A stretch of DNA of 64,000 bases from RGIG5299 sp045588575 (GCA_045588575.1 JAZNEJ010000008.1:272344-336343); one strand, 5' to 3'. Positions 41,081 through 49,923 are shown, counted from the stretch's first letter. The notes: generated by a model from the letters alone, not told the origin. Program-made: numbers and translations.

Positions 41081-41914
41081 ATGCCTATTAAAGCATATAA
41101 ACCCACTACTCCGGGCAGAAGAATAATGCAGTCCCTCACTTACGAGGAGATTACCACAAACAAGCCCGAAAAAAGCCTTTTGGCTGTTAAGAAAAAGCAT
41201 TCGGGAAGAAACAGCTACGGCAGAATAACCGTTCGTCATAAGGGCGGCGGCAACAGACAGAAATACAGAATTATCGACTTCAAGAGAAGAAAGCTCGATA
41301 TGTTCGCAACCGTACTCACCATTGAATACGACCCCAACAGAAGCGCAAACATTTGTCTTATTCAGTATGAAGACGGCGAAAAAGCATACATTCTTTGTCC
41401 CTCCGGCTTAAAGGTTGGCGACAAGGTTATAAGCAGCGAAAATGCAGACATTAAGCCCGGCAACTGCTTGCCCATCTCTGCAATCCCGCTCGGTACTCTC
41501 ATTCACAACATCGAATTAAATCCCGGCGCAGGCGCAATCCTCGTTCGCTCGGCAGGTATGTCTGCTCAGCTTATGGCTAAGGAAGGCAAATACGCTCAGG
41601 TAAGACTTCCCTCCGGTGAAGTAAGACTTGTTAGAATGGAATGCAAAGCAACAATCGGCGTAGTTGGAAACGAAGACCACGAAAACGTTGCTTTCGGTAA
41701 AGCAGGTAAAGTTCGTCACATGGGCATTCGTCCCACCGTCAGAGGTTCCGTTATGAACCCGAACGACCACCCGCACGGTGGTGGTGAAGGTAAATCACCC
41801 ATCGGTAGACCCGGACCTGTTACACCTTGGGGCAAACCCGCTCTTGGTTACAAGACTCGTTCCAAGAAAGCAAAGTCCAACAAGTTCATCGTTAAGAGAA
41901 GAAACGGCAGATAA
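41081..41914 (+). CDS. rplB: 50S ribosomal protein L2
   Basis: 277 residues. Contains GRNSYGRITVRHKGGGNRQK near residue 46 and the C-terminal NPNDHPHGGGEGKSPIGRPG, including the histidine required near the peptidyl transferase centre. Normal length and no anomalies. Confidence 0.98.
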   Translation: MPIKAYKPTTPGRRIMQSLTYEEITTNKPEKSLLAVKKKHSGRNSYGRITVRHKGGGNRQKYRIIDFKRRKLDMFATVLTIEYDPNRSANICLIQYEDGEKAYILCPSGLKVGDKVISSENADIKPGNCLPISAIPLGTLIHNIELNPGAGAILVRSAGMSAQLMAKEGKYAQVRLPSGEVRLVRMECKATIGVVGNEDHENVAFGKAGKVRHMGIRPTVRGSVMNPNDHPHGGGEGKSPIGRPGPVTPWGKPALGYKTRSKKAKSNKFIVKRRNGR

Positions 41915-41934
41915 GCTGAGAAGGAGGAATACAG

Positions 41935-42216
41935 ATGAGCAGAAGCATAAAAAAAGGCCCTTTTGTTGCAGAGTCGCTTTTCAAGAAAGTAGACGAAATG
42001 AACAAGAACGGCGAAAAAAGAGTTATCAAAACCTGGTCAAGAGCATCAACGATATTCCCCGACTTTGTCGGCCATACCTTTGCTGTTCATGATGGCAGAA
42101 AACATGTTCCGGTATATGTAACCGAAGACATGGTTGGTCATAAGTTAGGCGAATTCGCACCCACTCGCACCTTCAAAGGTCATGCGGGCAATAAAGCAAC
42201 CACCGGCAAGAAATAA
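41935..42216 (+). CDS. rpsS: 30S ribosomal protein S19
   Basis: 93 residues. SRSIKKGPFV at the start and VHDGRKHVPVYVTEDMVGHK identify S19, which contacts the 16S head and the L5 bridge. Confidence 0.97.
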   Translation: MSRSIKKGPFVAESLFKKVDEMNKNGEKRVIKTWSRASTIFPDFVGHTFAVHDGRKHVPVYVTEDMVGHKLGEFAPTRTFKGHAGNKATTGKK

Positions 42217-42228
42217 GGAGGAAGCGAA

Positions 42229-42561
42229 ATGGAAGCAATAGCTATACTCAGATATGCACGAATTTCTCCCCGCAAGGTTAAAATCGTGATGGATCTGATA
42301 AGAGGAAAAAATATAAATGAAGCAATCGCAATCGTAAAGAACGTTTCAAAAGCAGCTTGTCCTCTTCTTGAGAAACTTCTCAAATCTGCAGCAGCAAACG
42401 CAGCAGTTAAAGAAATGGACGGCACTAAGCTTTACGTTGCAGAATGCAGCGTCTGCCCCGGCCCCACTCTTAAGAGAATTATGCCGAGAGCAAAAGGCAG
42501 CGCCAACAGAATCCTTAAGAGAACTTCTCACTTAACCGTAGTTCTCAAGGAAAGAGATTAA
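42229..42561 (+). CDS. rplV: 50S ribosomal protein L22
   Basis: 110 residues. ARISPRKVKIVMDLIRGKNI and the C-terminal loop MPRAKGSANRILKRTSHLTV, which lines the exit tunnel and touches macrolide-binding sites, are present. Confidence 0.97.
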   Translation: MEAIAILRYARISPRKVKIVMDLIRGKNINEAIAIVKNVSKAACPLLEKLLKSAAANAAVKEMDGTKLYVAECSVCPGPTLKRIMPRAKGSANRILKRTSHLTVVLKERD

Positions 42562-42577
42562 GGGTAGGAGGCACAAT

Positions 42578-43258
42578 ATGGGACATAAAGTTAATCCTCA
42601 CGGTCTTCGTGTCGGCGTTATCAAAGACTGGAATTCAAGATGGTTCGTTGAGAACAAAGATTTCGCAGCAAACATCGGCGAAGACTATAAAATAAGAAAA
42701 TATCTCAAATCTGCCCTTTATGCAGCAGGTGTTCCGAAGATTGATATCGAAAGAAGCAACACCAAGATTAAAATCACGGTTTTCTGCGCAAAGCCCGGTA
42801 TTTTAATCGGCAAAGGCGGCACAGAGATTGAAAAAACCAGAAAAGCAGTTGAAGAGTTAATCGGCAAGCCCGTATTACTCAACTGCGTTGAAATCAAGCA
42901 AAATCAGGTAGACCTTTCTGCACAGCTCGTTGCAGAAAACATAGCTGCTCAGCTTGAAAAGAGAGTTTCTTTCAGAAGAGCACTCAAACAGTCAATTCAG
43001 AGAACAATGAGAGCCGGCGCAAAGGGTATTAAAACTCAGGTAAGCGGCAGACTCGGCGGTGCTGAAATTGCAAGAACCGAGCGCTACTACGAAGGAACCG
43101 TACCGTTACAGACTTTAAGAGCAGATATCGACTACGGCTTTGCCGAAGCAGCAACCACCTACGGCAGAATCGGTGTTAAAATCTGGATTTATAAAGGTGA
43201 AGTTTTACCCGCAAGCAAGAAATCTCCCAAGCTTGCAAAGGAAGGAGCTGTTCGCTGA
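42578..43258 (+). CDS. rpsC: 30S ribosomal protein S3
   Basis: 226 residues. MGHKVNPHGLRVGVIKDWNS at the start, the KH motif CAKPGILIGKGGTEIEKTRK, and GAKGIKTQVSGRLGGAEIAR follow in order. S3 lines the mRNA entry channel. Its stop overlaps the rplP start (TGATG). Confidence 0.98.
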   Translation: MGHKVNPHGLRVGVIKDWNSRWFVENKDFAANIGEDYKIRKYLKSALYAAGVPKIDIERSNTKIKITVFCAKPGILIGKGGTEIEKTRKAVEELIGKPVLLNCVEIKQNQVDLSAQLVAENIAAQLEKRVSFRRALKQSIQRTMRAGAKGIKTQVSGRLGGAEIARTERYYEGTVPLQTLRADIDYGFAEAATTYGRIGVKIWIYKGEVLPASKKSPKLAKEGAVR

Positions 43259-43686
43259 TGTTAATGCCCAAAAGAGTTAAACACAGAAAAGTGCAGAGAG
43301 GCCGTTTAACCGGTACTGCACAGCGCGGAAACACCATTTCACAGGGCGAATTCGGTCTTGTAGCTCTTGAAGGTTCATGGATAACCGCAAATCAGATAGA
43401 AGCAGCCCGTATAGCACTTACGAGATACATTAAAAGAGGAGGCCGTATTTGGATAAAGGTATTCCCCGATAAACCCGTAACCAAGAAGCCCGCTGAAACT
43501 CGAATGGGTTCAGGTAAAGGCTCACCCGAATACTGGGTAGCAGTAGTTAAGCCCAACAGAGTTCTCTTCGAGATGGCAGACGTAACCGAAGAGCAGGCAA
43601 GAGAAGCATTCCGCCTTGCATCTTACAAATTGCCCATCAAATGTAAGTTCGTCAAGAGAGAAGACATTGACGGAGGTAAAGCATAA
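43258..43686 (+). CDS. rplP: 50S ribosomal protein L16
   Basis: 142 residues. MLMPKRVKHRKVQRGR start and RMGSGKGSPEYWVAVVKPNR near residue 80 are typical. L16 helps position tRNA in the A site. It overlaps both neighbours by one base or more, indicating coupling. Confidence 0.97.
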   Translation: MLMPKRVKHRKVQRGRLTGTAQRGNTISQGEFGLVALEGSWITANQIEAARIALTRYIKRGGRIWIKVFPDKPVTKKPAETRMGSGKGSPEYWVAVVKPNRVLFEMADVTEEQAREAFRLASYKLPIKCKFVKREDIDGGKA

Positions 43687-43886
43687 TGAAAGCCAATGAA
43701 TTCAGAGAAATGAGCGTTGCCGATCTTCAGAAGAAGATTGCAGCACTTAAAGAAGAGCTGTTCAACCTTCGCTTCCAGCACGCAACAAACCAGCTTGAGA
43801 ATGCGAATAAGCTTGTAAGCGTGAGAAGAGATATCGCACGTGCCAAGACGATTCTTCAGGAAAAGGAGACTTCCGAGAAGGCATAA
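43686..43886 (+). CDS. rpmC: 50S ribosomal protein L29
   Basis: 66 residues, two helices with ELFNLRFQHATNQLENANKL and VRRDIARAKTILQE. It surrounds the exit tunnel with L23. One-base overlap with rplP. Confidence 0.96.
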   Translation: MKANEFREMSVADLQKKIAALKEELFNLRFQHATNQLENANKLVSVRRDIARAKTILQEKETSEKA

Positions 43887-43914
43887 GCCCTATCCGGAAG
43901 AAAGGAGAACAGTT

Positions 43915-44172
43915 ATGGAAAGAACATCATTAAGAAGAACCCTTATCGGCAAAGTTGTTAGCGATAAGATGGATAAAACCATTGTTGTTGCAGTTGAGGA
44001 CGTTACCAGACATCCTCTCTTCAAGAAAACAATGAAAACAACATATAAATTAAAAGCACACGACGAAAACAACGAATGCAAAATCGGCGACAAGGTAGAG
44101 GTTATGGAAACCCGTCCCCTCTCCAAAGACAAGAGATGGCGCTTAGTTCGCATCGTCGAGAGTGCAAAATAA
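43915..44172 (+). CDS. rpsQ: 30S ribosomal protein S17
   Basis: 85 residues. RTLIGKVVSDKMDKTIVVAV and EVMETRPLSKDKRWRLVRIV identify S17. The ATG at 43915 follows AAAGGAG; the in-frame ATG at 43840 lies inside rpmC and would add non-homologous sequence. Confidence 0.96.
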   Translation: MERTSLRRTLIGKVVSDKMDKTIVVAVEDVTRHPLFKKTMKTTYKLKAHDENNECKIGDKVEVMETRPLSKDKRWRLVRIVESAK

Positions 44173-44199
44173 GCCAACGAGGAACAGGAGGAAATAACC

Positions 44200-44568
44200 G
44201 TGGTACAGCAGCAGACATTACTTAAAGTTGCAGATAACACCGGCGCTAAGGAGCTCATGTGCATTAAAGTCCTCGGTGGCACCCGTAGGAGATATGCAGG
44301 CATCGGCGACATCATCGTCGCTTCGGTAAAGAAGGCAGCTCCCGGCGGCACCGTCAAAAAAGGCGACGTTGTTAAAGCAGTTGTGGTACGTACCGTCCAC
44401 ACAATAAAAAGAGCCGACGGCTCACACATCAGATTTGACGATAACGCAGCAGTTATCATCAAAGAAGACAAAAACCCCAGAGGTACCCGTATCTTTGGTC
44501 CGGTAGCAAGAGAACTCCGTGAGCATGAATTCACCAAAATCATGTCTCTCGCACCGGAAGTTATATAA
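44200..44568 (+). CDS. rplN: 50S ribosomal protein L14
   Basis: 122 residues, starting with GTG (VQQQTLLKVADNTGAKELMC). GSHIRFDDNAAVIIKEDKNP and the C-terminal FTKIMSLAPEVI are typical. L14 forms an intersubunit bridge and is the docking site for RsfS. The GTG has AGGAGG 8 bases ahead. Confidence 0.97.
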   Translation: MVQQQTLLKVADNTGAKELMCIKVLGGTRRRYAGIGDIIVASVKKAAPGGTVKKGDVVKAVVVRTVHTIKRADGSHIRFDDNAAVIIKEDKNPRGTRIFGPVARELREHEFTKIMSLAPEVI

Positions 44569-44582
44569 GGAGGTCGTGAGAA

Positions 44583-44951
44583 ATGAATATTAAAAAAGGC
44601 GATACAGTTGTCGTTATCTCCGGCTCACAGGTGGCTTTGGATAAAAAAGACGCCAAGAAAACAGCAGAAGGCAAGAGAAGCGTTGTTGAAACCGTTCTCA
44701 AGAAGAGAAAGGTTTTAGAAGTTTCACCCTCTGAGGGCAAGCTCATCATCGAGGGCGCAAACATCAAAACAAAGCACGTTAAGCCTCGCAAGCAGGGCGA
44801 AGCAGGCGGCATTCTCAAAACCGAGGGTGCAATTTACGCATCTAAAGTTATGTTGGTTTGCCCCAAATGCAACCAGCCCACAAGAGTAGGCAATGCAACA
44901 GTAGACAATAAGACTGTCAGAGTCTGCAAGAAATGTAAGGCAACTTTCTAA
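44583..44951 (+). CDS. rplX: 50S ribosomal protein L24
   Basis: 122 residues with a KOW motif (KKGDTVVVISG) and a C-terminal four-cysteine segment CPKCNQPTRVG and VCKKCK, as found in the longer L24 form. An assembly initiator near the tunnel exit. An insertion of about 18 residues (KDAKKTAEGKRSVVETVL) after the KOW motif makes it longer than the usual 103-110. Confidence 0.95.
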   Translation: MNIKKGDTVVVISGSQVALDKKDAKKTAEGKRSVVETVLKKRKVLEVSPSEGKLIIEGANIKTKHVKPRKQGEAGGILKTEGAIYASKVMLVCPKCNQPTRVGNATVDNKTVRVCKKCKATF

Positions 44952-44963
44952 GGAGGAAGCAAG

Positions 44964-45503
44964 ATGTCAAGACTTAAAGAATTATATACGTCGGAAGTTG
45001 CTCCCGCTTTAATGAAGAAATTCTCTTACAAAAGCGTAATGCAGATTCCGAAAATCGAAAAAGTAGTTATTAACGTTGGATGCGGCGAAGCAAGAGAAAA
45101 CGAAAAAATTCTCGAAAACGTCAGAACCGACTTAAAAACAATCACCGGTCAGTATCCCGTAATCACCAAAGCAAGAAAGTCCGTTGCGAACTTCAAACTT
45201 CGTCAGGGCATGAACATTGGTGTTAAAGTAACCTTACGCGGCGAGAACATGTATGAGTTCTTAAACAAACTCTTCTCAGTTTCCTTACCCCGTGTAAGAG
45301 ACTTTAAGGGTATTAACCCCAACGCATTTGACGGCAGAGGCAACTATGCACTCGGCATCAAAGAACAGTTAATATTCCCCGAAATTGAATTCGATAAAAT
45401 TGATAAAATTCGCGGAATGGACATTGTCATTACCACAACAGCAAAAAATGACGAAGAGGCAAGAGAGCTTTTAACCCTTATGGGCGCTCCCTTTGCAAAG
45501 TAA
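44964..45503 (+). CDS. rplE: 50S ribosomal protein L5
   Basis: 179 residues. Contains KVVINVGCGEARENEKILEN, the 5S rRNA-binding loop, and GMDIVITTTAKNDEEARELL near the C-terminus. Binds 5S rRNA with L18. Confidence 0.97.
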   Translation: MSRLKELYTSEVAPALMKKFSYKSVMQIPKIEKVVINVGCGEARENEKILENVRTDLKTITGQYPVITKARKSVANFKLRQGMNIGVKVTLRGENMYEFLNKLFSVSLPRVRDFKGINPNAFDGRGNYALGIKEQLIFPEIEFDKIDKIRGMDIVITTTAKNDEEARELLTLMGAPFAK

Positions 45504-45515
45504 GGAGGAATTTGA

Positions 45516-45701
45516 ATGGCTAAAACAGCACTTAAAAACAAACAGCAAGCAGCCCAGAAATTCTCCACCAGGGAATATAACAGATGCCAGATTTGCGGCA
45601 GACCGCACGCATATCTCAGAAAATACGGTATTTGTCGTATTTGCTTCCGTAATCTTGCATACAAAGGCGAGATTCCGGGCGTCAAAAAGGCAAGCTGGTA
45701 A
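45516..45701 (+). CDS. rpsN: 30S ribosomal protein S14, zinc-binding (type Z)
   Basis: 61 residues, the short zinc form. The four ligands lie in RCQICGRPHAYLRKYGICRICF. No second, zinc-free S14 gene is seen in the window. Confidence 0.97.
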   Translation: MAKTALKNKQQAAQKFSTREYNRCQICGRPHAYLRKYGICRICFRNLAYKGEIPGVKKASW

Positions 45702-45722
45702 CGGAAAGGTAGGTATGTGAAT

Positions 45723-46121
45723 ATGTACTGCACAGATCCCATAGCCGATATGCTTACAAGAATCAGAAATGCAAACGCAGCAAAGCATGAGAAGGTTGAA
45801 GTTCCGGCCTCTAACATGAAAAAAGCCATTGCAGAGATTTTAAAGAACGAAGGCTATATTAAAAACTACACAGTAACAGAAGACAATAAGCAGGGTGTTA
45901 TCACCATAGAACTCAAATACGGCGCAAACAAAGAGAGAGCCATCACCGGCCTCAAAAGAGTTTCCAAACCCGGTTTGAGAATCTACGCAAACTGCGAAAA
46001 TATGCCCAAAGTTATGAGAGGCCTCGGCGTTGCCCTCGTCTCCACCTCTAAGGGTATTATGACAGACAAAGCGGCAAGAAAAGAAAATGTCGGCGGCGAA
46101 GTGCTGGCATTCATTTGGTAA
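45723..46121 (+). CDS. rpsH: 30S ribosomal protein S8
   Basis: 132 residues starting MYCTDPIADMLTRIRNAN. TSKGIMTDKAARKENVGGEV near the C terminus binds 16S helix 21. I use the ATG at 45723, 9 bases after AGGTAGG. An in-frame GTG at 45717 would add only two residues and has its own possible spacing. Confidence 0.95.
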   Translation: MYCTDPIADMLTRIRNANAAKHEKVEVPASNMKKAIAEILKNEGYIKNYTVTEDNKQGVITIELKYGANKERAITGLKRVSKPGLRIYANCENMPKVMRGLGVALVSTSKGIMTDKAARKENVGGEVLAFIW

Positions 46122-46136
46122 CGGAGGTAAGTTAAG

Positions 46137-46685
46137 ATGTCACGAATCGGAAGAATGCCCATAGCGATTCCGGCAGGCGTAGAGGTAACTCTTAACGGCT
46201 CCAACATTGCCGTAAAAGGTCCTAAAGGAACGTTGAACAGAGAAGTTTCCAACCTTGTTTCTGTTAAGGTTGAAAACGGACAAATCCTCGTCACAAGAGA
46301 TGGCGACGAAAAAGAAAAAAGAGCAATCCACGGTCTCACCAGAACCCTTATCAAAAATATGGTAGTCGGCGTAACCGAAGGTTACAGTATAACCCTCGAA
46401 ATCGTCGGTGTTGGTTACAGAGCTGAGAAAACCGGCAAGAAAGTAACAATTTCAATCGGCTTCTCTCATCCCGTAATCATGGAAGATACCGATAAGGTAA
46501 CTCTCACAGTACCGCAGCCCAACCAAATCGTTGTAACCGGTATTGATAAGCAGGCCGTTGGCGAATACGCAGCAGTCATCCGCAAGGTTAGAGCACCCGA
46601 GCCCTATCACGGCAAAGGCATCAGATATGCCGGCGAAGTTGTTCACCTTAAAGAAGGCAAGGCCGGTAAGAGCTCTAAGAAGTAA
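46137..46685 (+). CDS. rplF: 50S ribosomal protein L6
   Basis: 182 residues. SRIGRMPIAIPAGVEVTLNG start, and PEPYHGKGIRYAGEVVHLKE near the end, with the two repeated L6 domains between. Located near the factor-binding site of 50S. Confidence 0.97.
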   Translation: MSRIGRMPIAIPAGVEVTLNGSNIAVKGPKGTLNREVSNLVSVKVENGQILVTRDGDEKEKRAIHGLTRTLIKNMVVGVTEGYSITLEIVGVGYRAEKTGKKVTISIGFSHPVIMEDTDKVTLTVPQPNQIVVTGIDKQAVGEYAAVIRKVRAPEPYHGKGIRYAGEVVHLKEGKAGKSSKK

Positions 46686-46700
46686 GGAGGAGAAGACGAA

Positions 46701-47057
46701 ATGGTTAAAAAGATTAACAGAAAAGCCGATAGAATCAAAAGACATACCCGTGTTCGCGGAAAAATCAGCGGCACCGCAGAATGTCCTCGTCTTAATGTCT
46801 TCCGTTCTGAAAAGCATATCTATGCTCAGATTATCGACGATGTCAAGGGTGTAACCTTAGTTTCAGCATCCACCTTAAAGGATGTAAACGGTTACGGCGG
46901 CAACACAAAAGCTGCTCGTGAGCTTGGCATTGTAATCGCAAAGAAAGCATTGGAAGCAAAGATTGAAAACGTGGTTTTTGACCGCGGCGGATATCTCTAT
47001 CACGGCAGAGTCAAGGAATTAGCAGAGGGTGCCCGCGAGGGTGGACTCAAATTCTGA
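46701..47057 (+). CDS. rplR: 50S ribosomal protein L18
   Basis: 118 residues. RLNVFRSEKHIYAQIIDDVK and FDRGGYLYHGRVKELAEGAR are diagnostic. Binds 5S rRNA with L5. Confidence 0.97.
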   Translation: MVKKINRKADRIKRHTRVRGKISGTAECPRLNVFRSEKHIYAQIIDDVKGVTLVSASTLKDVNGYGGNTKAARELGIVIAKKALEAKIENVVFDRGGYLYHGRVKELAEGAREGGLKF

Positions 47058-47068
47058 GGAGGAAGAAC

Positions 47069-47575
47069 ATGTCACAGATTATAGATGCATCCACTCTCGA
47101 CCTCAAGGAAAAGCTCGTTGTTATAAACAGAGTATCCAAGACCGTTAAGGGCGGAAGAATTTTTAAATTTGCAGCGCTCGTAGTTGTTGGTAACGAAGAC
47201 GGAATCGTTGGTTTCGGTCTCGGCAAATCTTCGGAAGTTCCCGAGGCAATCAAAAAGGGAATTGAAGATGCAAAGAAGAACTTAATTAAAGTTCCCATGA
47301 GAGGCACCACCATTCCTCACGAAGTAATCGGCAAATTCGGCGCATCAATGGTTATTATGAAGCCCGCTGCTCCCGGTACCGGTATCATCGCCGGCGGCGC
47401 AGTAAGAGCTGTTCTTGAAATGGCAGGCATTAAAGACATCAGAACAAAGGCTCTCAAATCGAGAAATCCCAAGAACGTTGTCACTGCCGTTATGAACGGA
47501 CTTCAGAGCCTTCGCAGCATTGAACAGGTTGCAGCAACAAGAGGTATTTCTGTTGATGCAGTAACCCGTGCATAA
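47069..47575 (+). CDS. rpsE: 30S ribosomal protein S5
   Basis: 168 residues. LKEKLVVINRVSKTVKGGRI and GKSSEVPEAIKKGIEDAKKN mark the N-terminal dsRNA-binding domain; GTGIIAGGAVRAVLEMAGIK marks the C-terminal part. S5 guards decoding accuracy at the mRNA entry. Confidence 0.97.
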   Translation: MSQIIDASTLDLKEKLVVINRVSKTVKGGRIFKFAALVVVGNEDGIVGFGLGKSSEVPEAIKKGIEDAKKNLIKVPMRGTTIPHEVIGKFGASMVIMKPAAPGTGIIAGGAVRAVLEMAGIKDIRTKALKSRNPKNVVTAVMNGLQSLRSIEQVAATRGISVDAVTRA

Positions 47576-47594
47576 GAAGTAGGAGGACTGAAAA

Positions 47595-48104
47595 ATGGCA
47601 AATATGATTACTATAGAGCTTGTTAAAAGCCTTATCGGCAGAAAACAGGACCAAATTGCAACCGCAAAGTCTTTAGGTCTTAAAAGACCGGGCGACTTCA
47701 CCGTTCAGCCCGACAATGCTTGCACTCAGGGCAAAATAAAGAAAATCGGATTTATGCTCAAAGTAACCGAGGGAGAAGTTATTCCTTCCAAAACCGATTA
47801 CGTTGGTAGCGTAACCGTTGTTAAAGCAAAGGCAGCAAAGAAAGCTCCCGCAAAGAAAGCTGCACCCAAAGCAGAAGCAGCAGTTGAAGCTCCCGTAGCA
47901 GAGGCTGCCCCGGCTCCCGCAGCAGAAGCAGTTGTAGCAGAAGCTCCCAAAAAAGCTCCCGCAAAGAAAGCTGCTCCCAAGGCAGAGGGCGAAGCTCCCG
48001 CTAAAAAGGCTCCCGCTAAAAAAGCGGCTCCCAAAGCAGAGGGCGAAGCTGCTCCTAAAAAAACCACCGCTAAAAAAGCGGCAGCAAAGACTGAATCTAA
48101 GTAA
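47595..48104 (+). CDS. rpmD: 50S ribosomal protein L30 with a long histone H1-like C-terminal tail
   Basis: 169 residues, against about 60 for ordinary bacterial L30. Residues 1-60 are a standard L30 (MITIELVKSLIGRKQDQIAT, then LGLKRPGD and GKIKKIGFMLKV). From about residue 75 on, the protein is almost only Ala, Lys, Pro and Glu, built from repeats around APAKKAAPKAE with one acidic, lysine-poor stretch (EAPVAEAAPAPAAEAV). The tail resembles histone H1 and could bind RNA or DNA. The frame is uninterrupted and closes before the rplO SD, so no frameshift is needed to explain it. Confidence 0.93.
   Translation: MANMITIELVKSLIGRKQDQIATAKSLGLKRPGDFTVQPDNACTQGKIKKIGFMLKVTEGEVIPSKTDYVGSVTVVKAKAAKKAPAKKAAPKAEAAVEAPVAEAAPAPAAEAVVAEAPKKAPAKKAAPKAEGEAPAKKAPAKKAAPKAEGEAAPKKTTAKKAAAKTESK
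47820..48101 (+). repeat. Ala/Lys/Pro coding repeats in the L30 tail
   Basis: At the DNA level, blocks of about 30-45 bases coding for APAKKAAPKAEGE recur near 47838, 47955, 47997 and 48015, with silent differences between some copies. The repeats could expand or contract by slippage or recombination. Confidence 0.75.
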
Positions 48105-48132
48105 CTGTCAACACTTAGGAGGTGTCATATAA

Positions 48133-48570
48133 ATGAAACTCAATGAGTTAGCACCGGCAGCAGGCTCCAAAACCGAAGCCAAGAGAAAAGGCAGAGGTCC
48201 TGGAAGCGGCAACGGAAAAACCGGCGGCAAAGGCCATAAGGGCCAGAACGCTCGTTCGGGCGGCGGCGTAAGAAGAGGCTTCGAAGGCGGACAGATGCCC
48301 ATCTCGAGAAGACTTCCCAAGCGCGGCTTTAAAAACCATTTTGCTAAAGAATATGCAGTTATCAACTTGTCTGATTTAGCAAAATTCCAGGGAACCGAAG
48401 CAACCGCAGAAACCTTGCTTGAAGCAGGCATCATTAACTGCATCGGCGACGGTTTAAAGGTTCTCGCAAGAGGCGAAATCAATAAAGCAATCACTGTTAA
48501 GGCCGCAAAATTCAGCGGTTCTGCAAAAGAAAAAATAGAGGCAATAGGCGGCAAGGCGGAGGTGGTATAA
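48133..48570 (+). CDS. rplO: 50S ribosomal protein L15
   Basis: 145 residues. The Gly/Lys-rich N-terminal arm (RKGRGPGSGNGKTGGKGHKG) and GGQMPISRRLPKRGFKNHF are typical. A late-assembling 50S protein. Confidence 0.97.
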   Translation: MKLNELAPAAGSKTEAKRKGRGPGSGNGKTGGKGHKGQNARSGGGVRRGFEGGQMPISRRLPKRGFKNHFAKEYAVINLSDLAKFQGTEATAETLLEAGIINCIGDGLKVLARGEINKAITVKAAKFSGSAKEKIEAIGGKAEVV

Positions 48571-48571
48571 G

Positions 48572-49855
48572 GTGATACTCGATCCCGTAAAAAACGCATT
48601 TAAGATTCCTGACCTCAGAAAAAAGATATTATTCACCTTGTTCATAATCTTCCTTTTTGAAGTTGGTTCTGTTATCACAGTTCCTTTTATGAACAAAGAC
48701 GCATTGGCAAGCTTGTTCTCGCTTACATCAGCAGATTCACTTGCAAACTCAATGTTCGGATATTTAAATCTTTTGTCGGGCGGCGGCCTTGAAAAAGCGT
48801 CCCTCTTTGCGATGTCCGTGTCTCCTTATATTAACGCGTCGATCATCATTCAGCTTCTCACCTATGCCATTCCCGCTCTTGAAAGACTTCAAAAAGAAGG
48901 CGAAGAGGGCAGAAAGAAAATAGGCATGATTACAAGATACGTAAGCGTTGCCTTAGGCTTAATAGAAGCAATCGGCTACTTCTTCATTTTGAAGAACAAC
49001 AATGCACTCGTAACGGGTTATAACGAATTCTTCATGGCGGCTGTAATCGTAGCTTCCTTCACGGCAGGCTCTGCAATCGTTATGTGGTTGGGCGAAAGAA
49101 TCAACCAAAAGGGAATAGGAAACGGAATTTCAATAATACTTTTCGTATCAATTGCAACTCAGTTCCCCACCTTTGTAATGCAGATTTTCGCTGCAGCTGA
49201 ACAAAAACTCGCATGGGGCATAATCATACTCATAATTTTTGCAGCTATGATTGTGTTGATAGTAGCAATGAACGACGGCGAAAGAAGAATACCCGTTCAA
49301 TATGCCAAAAAAGTAGTGGGCAGAAAGATGTATGGAGGCCAGTCGACCTTCTTACCCTTAAAGGTAACTATGTCGGGCGTTTTACCCATAATCTTTGCAT
49401 CGGCATTCGTATCAATGCCCAGCCTTATCGCAAGCTTCTTCCCGCAAAGCGGCTTTGCGCTCTGGCTTAACGCAAACTTCGGCTACACGTCTTGGGCATA
49501 TGCGTTGGTATATTTCCTTCTCATAATCGCATTTAACTTTTTCTACGTTTCAGTGCAATATAATCCCGTTGAAATGGCGAACAACATTCAGAAAAACGGC
49601 GGATTCGTATTCGGACTCCGTCCCGGCGCACCGACAGCCGATTACATTAAGAAGGTTCTTAATAAAATCACAATCGTTGGCGCAATCTGCTTGGCGTTAA
49701 TCGCAATCGTCCCCATCTTCTATCAGATGGGCACCGGAATTCAGGTTGCATTGGGCGGTACTTCCATCATAATCGTCGTCGGCGTTATCTTAGAAACAAT
49801 GAAGTCTTTGGAATCACAGATGCTTATGCGTCATTACAAAGGTTTCTTGGACTAA
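48572..49855 (+). CDS. secY: Protein translocase subunit SecY
   Basis: 427 residues with ten membrane helices. Landmarks: FMNKDALASLF plug region, MSVSPYINASIIIQLLTYAI in helix 2, GERINQKGIGNGISIILFVS near helix 5, and the cytoplasmic loop with KRIPVQYAK-like RRIPVQYAKKVVGRKMYGGQ that contacts the ribosome and SecA. The start is GTG at 48572 with GGAGG inside rplO. Confidence 0.97.
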   Translation: MILDPVKNAFKIPDLRKKILFTLFIIFLFEVGSVITVPFMNKDALASLFSLTSADSLANSMFGYLNLLSGGGLEKASLFAMSVSPYINASIIIQLLTYAIPALERLQKEGEEGRKKIGMITRYVSVALGLIEAIGYFFILKNNNALVTGYNEFFMAAVIVASFTAGSAIVMWLGERINQKGIGNGISIILFVSIATQFPTFVMQIFAAAEQKLAWGIIILIIFAAMIVLIVAMNDGERRIPVQYAKKVVGRKMYGGQSTFLPLKVTMSGVLPIIFASAFVSMPSLIASFFPQSGFALWLNANFGYTSWAYALVYFLLIIAFNFFYVSVQYNPVEMANNIQKNGGFVFGLRPGAPTADYIKKVLNKITIVGAICLALIAIVPIFYQMGTGIQVALGGTSIIIVVGVILETMKSLESQMLMRHYKGFLD

Positions 49856-49883
49856 TAAAACGTCACGGAAGGAAAAAAGAGGT

Positions 49884-49923
49884 TCTTTGGATAACATCGC
49901 GTGATTGCGGTGTTGTCCGAGGA
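49884..49923 (+). promoter_or_regulatory. Long hairpin between secY and adk
   Basis: GGATAACATCGC pairs with GCGGTGTTGTCC around GTGATT, with further weaker pairs outside (TCTTT with GAGGA). No T-run follows, so it is likely a processing or regulatory element ahead of the adk-map-infA group. Confidence 0.6.

Noticed and set aside
47798..48067. 89-codon minus-strand frame opposite the L30 tail
   Set aside because: It reads as Ala/Gly/Phe low-complexity and is the shadow of the GCT/AAA repeats. The L30 frame is continuous and correctly placed.
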